Source: Gnetum montanum (Eukaryota > Streptophyta > Gnetopsida > Gnetales > Gnetaceae). From it: a stretch of DNA of 48,993 nucleotides. The translations under genes were made by a program, and so were the position numbers. The stretch is from NCBI GenBank assembly GCA_015680685.1, contig MNCI01010007.1, positions 379,202 to 428,194 on the forward strand. Direction: 5' to 3'. The notes beneath the pieces were generated by a model, which did no database searches, had not been told where the DNA came from, and saw only the letters and a program-made list of their open reading frames with translations. Below, in pieces: positions 12,145-23,500 of this stretch; within the stretch, counting starts at the first letter, position 1, and each line of letters opens with the position of its first letter.

Positions 12145-15100
12145 GTGTGTCTACTTTATTCACGGTTGATATTTTCCAACATCTCCAAACCTTTAAATAT
12201 TATATATTACTTTAAAATATATTCTGCTTAGTCTTGCCACGTTTCTGTCCGTCGAATGCCCCTTTCATATTGTAAAGTTTTAATCTCCACTGTTGGCCTT
12301 TGGATCAATGTTTTGTGCATATTTTGTCTATGGCTTAACCCTGAATCATGCCTTGTATTGTAATATAGTGCTCTGTACACGTCATTGTCTTTATATAACT
12401 ACGATTCCTCAGAAATAATTTAGCACTTTAATTTTGTATCCTGAGAAGGTCTTAACATCATTTTTTTAAATAGTGAGTAACTTCTCCAAACCATCCATCA
12501 ACCCGTAACTTTAAAGCCACATGCTTTATTTCTAAATTATCAACCATACATCATTCTACAAGTTGTCTTTTCCCGGTATCCACTCTTGTTGTCCCATGAA
12601 ATGGACAAATGTGCCAACCACGTCATTGATGTAGGTTTGCTTGATCTTTTCATGGTCCCTAGCCCAACCATACCTACCCTTGAGATGGTGAACATCATTG
12701 ACTCCTTTGACAAAGGGATAAAGAAGTTCATCACCTAGATTCATGATGTGCTTGTCACCTTGGCCATCAATGAATCCACCTTTAGTGATCTCTTTGTCAT
12801 TCCTCACAAGGGCTTGAATATTGTTACCAAAGTAAGGAAAGAGGTGGACCACCGAAAGGAAGTGGATGAGTGGTAGACACTCATCGTGATCACAAGGGTT
12901 TTCTCTTAACTAGTTTCGGGTTGCAAAGGCTAAAGAGACATATCCCTTGTTCCACTCTCAAATTTTCCATAAGTTTTCATAGGGAAAGACCATGAACATT
13001 GAATAAGCATGAAGCATGAAGAAGGTCCTTTCAAAGGTGCTCAATTTAATTGAGCTACTCATTTGGCTTCTAGGCTATGTCAGAAGATCCTTAAACTCCA
13101 AAACAACCTTACAATGAACTTCCACATGCACTATGCATTTTTCTCAACATATCTAAGGAGGTTCATGGAGTTTGTAGTGGTGAGGAAGGATGGATAATGG
13201 ATAAGTCAAGATCCATCTAAACTCTTTAGGCCTTGGGTGAAACATGTTTTTTCCATCATGAGAACTTAGAATCCACCAGAGGACATCATGGAGTCTCTGT
13301 CTATTACCACTAAGGGACTTAGTGGTAGGCGTTGTGCTTCCCCTGACAACATGGGGATTGAGCCTTAGGTTAAGCATAGGAATGTTGAAAAGGCCAAGAA
13401 ATTATGTGATAAAGCTAAAGGTGTAGCTACAACAAAATTGAAAAGGCCTATTATTGAGGAAGCAATACTAGTGGTTGAACAACCTTCCAAGAGGAGGTTT
13501 GTTATTAGACTTGACCAACCATATAACATTATTGCAATATGTTTTAGTTTGTTTTATTTTTTATTTTTAGTTTTTTGGGTTTTACATTTTGTTATTTTTT
13601 GCAGTTAGGCTATTATTTTTTTTAAGGAAAAATGTGCTAAGTTATATTACATTTTGTTATTGTTATTATTATAGGCAGACAACAAGAATTGGCGGCCCCT
13701 ACAGTAGTAGCAAAGGTAGAGCAAAAATGCCTAAAGGAGGAGCTTCTACAATTTCATGAGGATGAGGGGTTATCCAATGTTACCTTAGATGATTTTGACA
13801 CCATATTTGACCCCTCATAGCTAGTTGAAGCCCCTACTATCATTTCAAATGATACTCCAGGTATATACACATTTTGTTTCATATGTTTGCATTTTGTTGT
13901 TTTATGTTTAATCTTGATCTTAATTGTTAGTTTATTGTTATGCTTGTCATAGTTGTTGAGCCTCAACCCAATGCTTCAACCTCTATATTTTGCATGAAGC
14001 CATGGGTGGACACTCTTGATAAGAGGGAATTCATGCATGGGATGGTTAAAGACATGATCGATTAGTTGCAATAGATTGCTCTCGATGTTGGTAAGAACTT
14101 AACTTATCTTACACTTTTTGTTTTTTTTTTTTTAACAATTTTTGTAGTTGTATTACTTTAGTTATCTTTTTTTTTCATTGTTTCCTGGTTATTTAGTCAT
14201 TTAGTATTTTTGCATATGTATTTTTGTATTGTTTTTAGTGTCTAAGATTAGATGGGATCCTAACCTCCCCTTTGAGATAGACACAGTACCCAACTTGCCC
14301 TTAGATATAGAGCATGTTCCAAAAAAGTTATATGAAAGTGTCATAGAATGTGGACTTTCATGAGCAAAAACCTCATGGAAAATCCAACATTCCAATGAGT
14401 TCCTATGGGAATGAGTTGTAGCATTGGAAACGAGAAACAAGAAGCTGGTTGAGTTGAATAGAGATCTCAACGATTGTAAGGACTTTGTAGGGGCCCAAAT
14501 GATCAACTAAACTTTCTTATGAACTAAGAAAATTGAATGGGAACAATACTAGAATTCCATCCATGGCAAGGTTACCCTCATTAGAGAGGTCACTGATTAA
14601 AAACTATAGATGGACTTATTAGTGTATAAGGCCAGGGAGTAGAGAGACTATTGTGCCTGGGTCCTAGAGTGGGGCCATGCATAAAAAGATCACAAAAAGA
14701 ACTATAAGGTTGAACGTGAAGCCTATCTCAAGTGGTTGAAATAGGAGTCCATCGACTAGTGCAAGTTAGGGCTATTTGTGAAGGAGATTCAAGTAGAGAG
14801 TGTCTTCAAACTATTTAAAGGCTCTTTAACAGTGGCTGATTTTCCATCCCCTCAGGTCTCTACTTCTCCTAGGAAGGTGAAAATTGCTACATTTTTGTAG
14901 GATTCATCTACGTGGACTAATATCGATTAGAGCAACATCTTGATAGGTATTAATCTTAGGGAGGTGGTCTAGGCCCACATGACTAAGAACAAAATCCTCC
15001 ATCATTTAGAGGTTGGCCTTCAAAGCCTCCCACTAGAGGATGTTGCACCAAAGCCCTCCTAGGTTTTCCTATTTTATTTATTTTAGCATGTTTTATTTTA

Positions 15101-15600
15101 GTTTAATTTAATTTAATTTGGTTTCATGTGTTGATTATTAATTAGACTTATGTTGTTGTGGTACATGTACTAGGTGACATCGATGGCCCTAGTAGTGATG
15201 ATGTTGGAGATGCTCCTTAGCCCCCTCCAGTTTCACCTTAGCACCTTATGTTAGCTATGTCTTTGGTCATTTCATTTGCTATTGATATTGTTGCTATGGC
15301 TAGAGTTAGCCATGGATGTTTGAGAGATAGTTTATTATTTTATGTATTGTTTAAAATTTTGTCACACTATGTGACAAATAATTAGACTATTATTATTCTT
15401 AAATTTTAATTTTGTTTATAAGTTTTGAAGTTTAATGTTTCACTCATGTTATGTGTTTTACATTTTTGTTCATGTTGTAAGGCTACGTTGGTTAGATCTT
15501 GCAACTATAATGTAATAATTTGATAAAGTGATATGTGAAACTAGTTAGGAAACTAAAATATGAGCTAGGTTGTAAATAGGTTATAAAATTTTTGTCAATT

Positions 15601-15820
15601 TTAGGCCATGGTGGGCCATGCATTTTGTTAGTTTTGGGCCTTAGTAGGCTGTGCATTTTACTTAGGCCATGGCGGGCCTTATGCATTGCCAATCTTAGGC
15701 CATGGTGGACCTTACAATTTGCTAGTTTTAGGCCATGATGGGCCCTACAATTTGCTAGTTTTAGGCCATGGAGAGCCCTATGATTTGCTAGTTTTAGGCC
15801 ATGGTGGGCTGATGATTTTA
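15601..15820 (+). repeat. Seven-copy 33-bp tandem array (TTAGGCCATGG)
   Basis: TTAGGCCATGG-like starts occur at 15601, about 15634, 15662, 15695, 15728, 15761 and 15794, with a period of 33 bp in the last five. The unit reads GCTAGTTTTAGGCCATGGTG followed by GGCC and a short AT-rich tail. Because 33 is a multiple of three the array gives open frames on both strands, which should not be taken as genes. The same core, in reverse complement, makes the array at 35412-35493. Both arrays lie between the 3' end of an antisense gene and the protease end of its gag-protease unit. Confidence 0.85.
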
Positions 15821-16249
15821 AAAGAAAACTTTTTATTAGTTTTTTTTTGTTTTAAAATTTTTATGGGTTTTCAGGTTTTAAAGATTTTATGATATTTTTA
15901 TGTTTTATGGTCTAAAATAGACAAGGAAGAAAGGTAAATGATAAAAAATAATAAAATTTAAGCTATGCATAAAGTAAAGGTAAAATAATGTAAAACAAAG
16001 TAAAGCAAAATGGTGCATGCAAATAATGTTTCAGCTAGGCTAACAAGGCTATAGAAAAAGAAGGTTACATGGTTATAGATACAAGGATGAGAGAATTTGT
16101 GGTATACATCAATTATGAAAGTATTTCCTAATATTTGAAATAATAGGAAAGGTATATGGTTTACTTTTCATAATTTTGTACTTTCCATTTCCTTCGTTAA
16201 CTATGTTGAAGGGGATCTCCTCCCATGGTGCATCCATGAACCCATCCTT

Positions 16250-17000
16250 GTTGGTTTCAGCATCTTGTGCTCTATCAAGTTTCTTGACTTCATGGTTAAT
16301 AGTAGGATTTTCTTCCTAAAACTCCACTTTGGATCCTTATTCTATGTTAACATTGTTGATTGCCAAAGGAACTACTTTATCATCATGGATGATTATCTCA
16401 CCTCCTCCATAAGGCAAGTTGGTGGATTGGTAGAAAAACAACTCATAATTGAGCTAGCCAAGGCTTACCTATGTTGAGATTGAATTTTGGTGTTTCTTCT
16501 ATGACCAATAAATAGGCCATTGTAGGGAATTGTTCCCCTACCACAAAGTCTAAATAAATGAAGCCTTTTATGGCAACCCACGATCCATTGAAGAATTTAA
16601 AAGCAGAAGTTGAAGTATATTGCATATGCTCCATTAGGCCTAAATGTTCTATGCTGGTGTAAGGTATTATGTTGGTTGCCACTCCATAATCAACATGCAC
16701 CATGTGTACCTTGTATTGTCCTACCATTATGGTTATAAAAATGGAAGCCTTGGTTGTCTCACCATCTTGGGGGTTAGTCTTAACTTTGCTATTGTAAAAC
16801 ACTAGTGCTATCGACTTCATTTCTTCCTTTGGTAAAGGTGGTGCCATCATTGCATAGATGAACTTTTCACTGGTGGGGGTGTCCTTGCTAATAGGAATAG
16901 AGGTCAATGTCTTGACTAATGCTTCACAGTGTGCATCAAAAATCATTACAAGGTCATATAGTTTAAGGGAGGTGTTCTTTTGCTTTAGCAACTGCTTGAC
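16250..17000 (-). pseudogene. Retroviral-type aspartic protease, gag-PR unit 2
   Basis: The frame at 16991-16443 is open for 182 codons. It contains the protease core VHMVHVDYGVATNIIPYTSI and, about 80 residues later, FNLNIGKPWLAQL, the usual second conserved block (I-G-x-x-W-L). It aligns with the protease at 34486-34980 (VHVDDGTAMNVIPFPIV; FNLILG). The active-site triplet reads D-Y-G here, whereas pepsin-like retroviral proteases normally have D-T/S-G. No reverse transcriptase follows; the next feature downstream on this strand is the 33-bp array and then antisense gene copy 1. Confidence 0.75.
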
Positions 17001-19721
17001 TTATTTCATAGCATTGAGAAAGTCCTTGTCATTGGTTATTGGCTACTCATTTTTGTTGTTCTTGACTTCCTCCATGCGTTCAAATATGTGAACTTCATGC
17101 TTCAATAATTGTGTTTTGGCCTCGTTTCCCTTTCCTTATGCCTTGGGATCCTTCTGTGGTTGACTAGTTGAAGTGGCTTGAGCATTAGGGCTTATTGGAA
17201 TGGATGAGATGGGAGTGGAATTTGGTGGGCCCACCTCTTTCCATGCCTTGGCCTACTTGTTATCTTTGTTCTTATGCTTTGATGTGGGCTTCTTATGTTG
17301 TTTTCTTGGGGATTTCTTACTATTTTTGTTTGATTGAGGAGAAGCTATTACGTTCGCCACTATGGAAGGGCATTGTTCAGTTGTAGTGGTAGGCTTAGTT
17401 TCAATGGGAGGAGGCACCCTAATCACAAAAGGCTCCTTGGAAGATTTAGGTGATGGTATCCTTACAAACAAAGAGGACCTTGAACTAGTCAAAGTTGAAG
17501 GACCTCTATCATTGTGAGGGGTACTCGAATCATGAATGGCTCTCACGTAGGTCTAGAATCACTATTTACATTGAATGAAACTATATTATATGGGCTTTTT
17601 TGGCATTTAATAGGTCCTTTTAGACCTTCATGGATTGGCTTTGTGGCCTAAGCAGGTTATAGGTATCAAGTACTAACTCATCCTTATCTATCATCTTCTA
17701 TAGTTCATTCTTTAGCACTAGGCAAAAGTTGGTATCATGACCTAGTAGTTGATGGTAGTGGTAGAAACAGTTAAGCTTTAAGTACTTAGGTACCTATGGG
17801 TTATCCCTGGTTGCAAGAGTGAGATTCTTGGTGATTTTTCATAGTCTATGATACCTCTTACAGAAATTCTTAGTCATTTTTTTACATTGTATTCTTCCAC
17901 TCTTCAACAACTGATTAAGGAGTTTGGACAATTTTAGTGGTAACTTAGTGTACTTTGACCAATCTTTTCACTCAAAGTTAGGTCTTGTATTAGTTGATGC
18001 AAAGGCCCTAGATGTTGATGGTTGGTTATTGGTGGTAGGGACCTTGGGTTGGTTTCCTTTGGATTCCTAAGCAGTTTTTTTTCTTTAGCCATTGTGGCCA
18101 TTACTACATTATTTTGCCTTCCCCTCTCATTATCCTTCCATGTGTGTTGGTTCTTATACACCACATAGACAAGGTCATGACTAGCCTCAGTGGCATCCTC
18201 TATGTTCTTGATTTGAGAAAATTCTTAGTTGAGTGATCGTGAGTTTAGGTAGTAGAGTTTAGACTTAATAAAGTCGTTAACCATCTCATTAAATTTGGTG
18301 AGAAGGTGAGTCTCTTTGAATCTTGTCTAGAAAAGTATTCCATTGTTGTATAAACTTTTGTACAAGCTGAAGGAGTCTTTACTTGACTTTCATTAGTTGG
18401 TTAAGAGTCATGTCGGGTTTCAAGTTATACTTGAAATGGTTAACGAATTATGGTATTAAGTCTTCTAGTTAGGATATAGATCCTCTTGGTAATGCATGGT
18501 ACCAATCCAAGGCTTTCCTAGTAAGGGACATAAGGAAAATCTGCATTATGATATGCGATCAGGCTTGCAACAATAGACACTTGAAATAGAAGGTTATAAG
18601 ATGAGCATTAGGATCACCCTCATCATTGTACTTGGTGAATTAAGGTATGGGGTTGCTTGATGGAAGAGTTATCTATTGGAAAACAGGATTGATTAGATCA
18701 TCCTAGTAGAAGTCCATTATTTTCACTATTTGGATTGTCAAAGCTTTGAACTTCTACAACTCTTCTATAAAATATTAGATCATTTGGAATGCTTGATCCA
18801 TGCCTTTGGACATTTTGGTGGGTTGGGGGGATCTATGCATAAGGTTGTGGAGTGAGTTAAGAGGCCTGTGACCTTGTAATGGGTTGTGGCATAGAAGGGA
18901 GAGGATGGGTCATCATGGTCATAGGGGGACAAAACAATGAGAAGGAGGTTGGAGGAAGTATTTGGGGAATAAGGGTTAAAATATTGTATGTGACCTGTAG
19001 GTCACTTGGGGTCCAATAGTGAAGCTTGATGGCATTAAGAAGGGATGAGCAGTGGTGAAGACCATTGGTGATGACCATGTAGACTAAGGATATGTAGCAA
19101 AAGGCATAGAGGAGATTAGAGAGGTCATTTGAGACACAAAATTTACCTAATGGGATACTATGACAAGTACCAACCCAAACATGGTTAGGTACATAGGAGA
19201 TGAAGGTTTAGGTACCTATCCTATGGAAGTGGTAGGGGAGGCCGAAGTAGGTGTGATGGTTTGAGATGCCAATTTTTGAAAGAGGCTTCCTATGAAGTTG
19301 TCCAGTTTAAGTTTGGCCTCAAATTCATCTTACTTCTTGTGTTGGATTTCTAAACTGAGATTTTCACTTCATTCATCCATCTCAATTAAATGAGTCAGTA
19401 TATGTGCATAAGTGTTACTGAGTGATATTTTGTCATAAGGGAGGGGCATGTACTCCTTCCTAGTTCGATGGATTAACTCATATTCATGCTTGTTTTTGGC
19501 TTGCATTCATGGAATGAATAGAACAACTTGGATTTTGACATAAATGAAGTTGTAGTAATCTTCATTTATGACCAAAAAATTTGGGCTTTGCTCACATAAT
19601 CTAAGTGATTACTTGTGCTCATCTATGGTAGGGTCTTTTGGTCATAGGCCATCACAACATCTTGGTTAGATGTCATGTCAATTAGGTTGAGGAGTAACAT
19701 TGTTGACTGGCTCAAAGACAT
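17001..19721 (-). pseudogene. gag, gag-PR unit 2
   Basis: A gag ORF broken by many stops. A plausible start is ATG at 19721-19719 (MSLSQST), the position equivalent to the MTSTTTT and MTSSNSG starts in the other two units. A Pro/Thr-rich region follows near 19078-18857. The capsid-like core at about 18640-18340 contains YNDEGDPNAHLITF, then DWYHALP and NHFKYNLKPDMTLNQLMKVK, matching YDGEGDPNAHLVTF and HFMYNLKLEITLDQLMSMK in unit 1. Near 17745-17700 lies a nucleocapsid-like segment (YHQLLGHDTNFCLVLKNEL). The family is Ty3/gypsy gag of the Tat type. Confidence 0.75.
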
Positions 19722-21950
19722 GGTTACTAGTTAAATAAAATGTATAATTAATTATTTAAATGAAAATTCCAGCAAGTGGAATTGTACAAGGATGTAACTA
19801 TTTATGGCTAGAAAATAGTTGAAACTACAACTGCAAGTATAGTTCACGTTGTAGTGGAAATGTTGTATACTGCACTTTGGAAAATGTGGTATAATCAGGT
19901 GTTGGAAGAACCACCTACACTGCCTTTAACAGTAAGATTCTATGCTAGAGGGTGTGCAATAGATCATTGTATTGCCTAGCCAACTATGTTGGGGTAGGTG
20001 GTGGGCTATGGTTTTGTCTGGTAAAACCGAGTTGGGGATATTTCCACCCTAGAGAATGTATGCTAGGTTTGGAAAGTTAAATGTAAATTTTGGTGTTCAC
20101 CAAGGACTATGCTAGAGTCTTGGAAGTGTCTACACTAGCTTTCCACAAGATTTCATAGTAGGAGGATTTTGGATGTTTGGACAAAACTATGTTAGCCCTT
20201 AGAACACCCTGTGTGCAAGTTTTAATAGGAAAAAAATGTAGGTTTCAATTTAGACCATGCTTTGGTTTCAAAGAATCCAACAACTACTATGAAAATATTG
20301 CAGAAACCCAAATCACCCATAACAACTATGTTGGGTATTTAGTTATTGGAGTTTGAACATCAATGTTGGGTTTATTGTAAAATTTCACTCTAGGGAAATT
20401 TGAGTGGTTGATGTAGAGCAACATTGATCTTTGGGACATACAAAGCTAGCTTTGACTATTAACTATACTGGTCTTACAAAGCACAATAGCTACTATGAAA
20501 ATTTTTCAAAAAACCCAAATCATCTACAACAACTACGTTCAGTGTTAATTGCAGGGAATTGAGCACCAAATTTGGAATTAGTGTTAAATGTTTGTAGGTT
20601 TTTGAATTCAAAATGTAGAATGTTTGGTTTTGTAAAATGTTTAGGCTGAGAATTTGGGTAAATGCCCTTCTTCTAGTGCTAGAAAACTATTGCACCTAAA
20701 ATATTTGGTTGCTGGAAAAATCAAAAATCATAGGTGTGGAATAGTTTTAACCTTGAATCCCAAGGGCCTTCAAGAAAGATGATTTAGGATGCCTTGGATG
20801 GTATGGTTAATTAGCTAGGGACTTGAAGAATGTAAACAAAGATAAAAAAAAATGAAATTTTAGATTTGATTGAAAATGAACACAAAATCAAACTTGAAAT
20901 GAATCCTATACTACAAATGAATTGATAAAATGTATTAATATAGCAAAATTCTTAAAGTATGAAGTTCAAAGGAGTACAAATTATGTGCTCAGATGCATAA
21001 GAAGCTTTCTTGGATGGAGCTTGAAGCCTATTGAAGCTAGTAGGTTGTGTTTTGCAATCAAAATCCATGATCCAGATACTTCCCAACTTTGATCATTAAG
21101 AGCTCCTTGCTAGTTTTTGCTTAAATCTACAACTTTGATTATTGATGGTGTAAATGTTGGTGTTTGATTCTTATTGTAATAGGACTATGTTGACAATTTT
21201 TGGTGCCCAAGTAGATTCCAATTTTTTGCAAAAGTCTTGCAAATGCAAAATGGTTTTAAAGTACTCAAGGTTTCCAATGTTATATGATTGCAAAAATGTT
21301 ATGAAATTGAATAATATGTTCAAGTTTAGCTTTTATAGGCTTCAAGGCTGTTGATTTTAGGCTGTAAATTTTTGCAATGATTTTTGACAAATTGGTGTTA
21401 TTTGTAGGTGTAATAGGCCATTATTCCCAACGTAGTTATCCATTTGTGGTAAGTTTTAACACCCATGAGCCATCAAAACCACACCGAATACTAAAAATAG
21501 TAACTGTACTTTTGTGATTACGTAGACTTCACCTCAACTACATTGGCCTTGGAGAGCCACATTAGCATTGTTAAAATATGCTGGAAAATATGGTGACTAC
21601 ACTACCCATGTGAAGATTGCTGAGAATCTAAGATGATTGCACTGGCCATGCTATAACTATTGGAAATTGTGATGACTATGTTGGCCACTATTGGGAAAAT
21701 GAAAAATCCAACAACTCTAATGTTGGGTGTGAGTAATTCCAGCATAGTCAAGGCCATAACCACCATAAAACCCATGAAAATGCAAAATTTGGTAGTCCCC
21801 AAGGCATTTATAGCCTTCCCAAGCTCAAATATAGACATAACATTACCTTTTCCACTTGGGAAGTGAGGTAGTAGCAACTTATGAGGCATTTTTAGCCCAA
21901 AAAGTTAAAGTATGCAAGATTGTAGATCATGGGTCACAGAAATTAAATTT
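19722..21950. other. Leader/LTR-like region with degenerate ~205-bp repeats
   Basis: No gene is seen. Words such as AACTATGTTGG and CTACTATGAAAAT recur, for example near 20284 and 20490, where about 80 bp beginning ACTACTATGAAAAT is repeated at a step of roughly 205 bp. The wording resembles the dyad of the 4290-6190 array. It sits directly 5' of the gag start of unit 2, where its LTR and leader should be, but I could not find a primer-binding site or clear LTR ends. Confidence 0.4.
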
Positions 21951-21999
21951 ACAATAAAATCATGCCTCAAGTTGGGTGGTAAAGATTTACAAGTTACAA

Positions 22000-23500
22000 C
22001 ATGAATTTTCTTGGTGGTGTTTCATCACCAAAGCCTAAGTTAGTAAAATTAATGTCAAGGTTAGACTCAATATTAAGATCTATACTATATTTGATGATAT
22101 TAGAATCAAAATTTTTTGATTGAAAGTTGCTAGAAATAGGAGGTAAAGGTGTTGTAGGCTAGAATATAGGCTTAACAATAATATTTAAAGACTTAGAGTC
22201 AAGAAAGAATAACTAAGTTTCATAATCCAAGTAAGAAATACTTGGAACTTGAGTATTAGTAGGGATGACTATCTCATGGTCATGAAATGGAAAATGTACC
22301 TCTTGATCAATGGAGGAGGCAACCACATAATGTTATAATAACCAAGGTTATTCTAGTATGTTTTCTACACTTAGATTCTCATGTATAACCATGAAAAAAG
22401 TCTTAGATTGCATAGATTCTTTAATGTAAATGGTAACTTGATGGAACATGCAATCTTAACTCAAGTACCATTAAATGAAATAAGATTTGTGTAGGTTTTA
22501 TTAAATGTTACTTGATTTCAAAGGAAAAAGTGCTTGATAATGGTGTATGTGATCACATTAGACCCAATTCCATCATCAACATGCATCACTAGCATAATAG
22601 CATTAAGTACAATCTTGATAGTTACATACATACGTAGCTAATAGATGTTCCTAGTCTTCAAATCTATCTTAATATTCTCACCATGTGAGTTCAAACTATC
22701 TAATCCATAGTGAGAGACTTGAAGGAATGAAGAAATGACTTTGGTTTAAGCAAGAATATTACTTGGAACTATGATCTTTTTAAGAATATTGTAAAGAGAT
22801 GCCTGATGTTCTTTGGAGATTATATGAAGATTATATAGATACAAGCTAGTCTCCTTAGAGCACACAATGATAATCATTTGCTACAAGGATTTGTTTTCAA
22901 CCAACTATGATGCTTGTGCTGCAAGTGTTACTACAACAAGTTGTATTAGGTTAGATGTAGAAGATAAACTACTTGGCATGAAAAACTCTTAATGTTGCTA
23001 AAAATTAATCTTCTTTTGTGATCTAAAAGACTACTTCAATGCATCAGGGGCCCTTCCATTCCCTTATCTTACTACACTATATTTGTCTAATGATTGTGAA
23101 TAAGAATACTTATATGTGACGATGGAAATGGTTGAATAAGAGATTATGAAGTTGACTGGTGGGTTGTAGGTTATGACTTGGGTGCATAATATGGAATGGG
23201 ATGCAAGTATGATGGAAAAATAGAAATTATGAAGTAAGAGGATAGTGATAGGCTACAAGATTCATGTGATAGGATTCTATACATAGATAAGTAAATGGAT
23301 GGAAAGCATGAGAAATTTATCTATAGCTTTATGAGTTTATGCAATAACATTCTTTTTAAGGATGGAAAGTTAATTATGAAGGGGTTGTTTAGTCATACTA
23401 GCAAATTACATACTGCTTCTTAGGAGATTTAGGTAGTAAATATTGTTACCTATAGTCTCTATAATAATATCAACAAATAACATATGATTCTTTGGGTTGA
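22000..23500 (-). pseudogene. Protease region, gag-PR unit 3 (old)
   Basis: Strongly decayed. On the minus strand around 22605-22530 the frame gives VMHVDDGIGSNVITYTIIKH, aligning with VHVDDGTAMNVIPFPIVDK of unit 1 and again with D-D-G at the catalytic triplet. Surrounding sequence has many TAG, TAA and frameshifts and cannot be followed continuously. The region abuts the leader of unit 2 near 21.9 kb, where its continuation is lost. Confidence 0.55.

Larger units (their letters stand above)
9548..12547 (-). mobile_element. 3.0-kb family-X insertion with ACATC target duplication
   Basis: The segment begins TGTTGG (9548) and ends with CAACCA (to 12546 or 12547). ACATC flanks it directly at 9543-9547 and 12548-12552. 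Removing it with one ACATC joins codons GAC ATC to ATT CTA, and the frame runs on into the conserved GLLDLFMVP block, so the insertion interrupts exon D of copy 1. Its first part (9548-10212) is the reverse complement of the LTR at 1-850. Read on the minus strand it has U3 repeats and a TATA box at 10580-10586. No gag, protease or RT is visible. It is either a very long solo LTR or a non-autonomous element. It contains a sequencing gap and a GC-richer gene-like segment. Confidence 0.65.
6702..15240 (+). pseudogene. Antisense spliced gene, copy 1 (interrupted)
   Basis: A multi-exon gene, broken by stops and by an insertion. Exons inferred by comparison with copy 2: A 6702-6826 (starts MSKRRASSSKNLALEEANV), B 8392-8844, C about 8939-9212, D from about 9411 to 13525 (split by the insertion at 9548-12547), E 13675-13860, F 13953-14090, G 14247-15062, H from 15174. 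Donors of A and B are GTAC and GTAAGT in the same codon phase as in copy 2. Exon D carries GLLDLFMVPSPTIPTLEM and HYAFFSTYLRRF, matching GLMDLFMAPNPRVPTTEM and HYAFYIGCLKQF in copy 2. Exon G is long, charged and coiled-coil-like. The exon C acceptor reads GCAAG, as if the AG had been lost. Stops are mainly TAG. It lies antisense to the gag-protease unit at 16250-19721. Function unknown. Confidence 0.7.

Noticed and set aside
15686-15892. Repetitive protein with LGHGG-type repeats
   Set aside because: Frame is open only because the 33-bp repeat unit is a multiple of three; similar frames exist on the other strand.
16443-16991. 182-codon frame as a host gene
   Set aside because: It aligns with the protease region of gag-PR unit 1 and lies after a gag relic.
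21602-21889. 95-codon minus-strand frame and its plus-strand partner
   Set aside because: No similarity to anything in the window, overlapping frames on both strands, inside degenerate repeats.
19722-21950. This region and 4091-6200 as the two LTRs of gag-PR unit 2
   Set aside because: They share dyad words and length, but I could not align their ends or find TG...CA boundaries.
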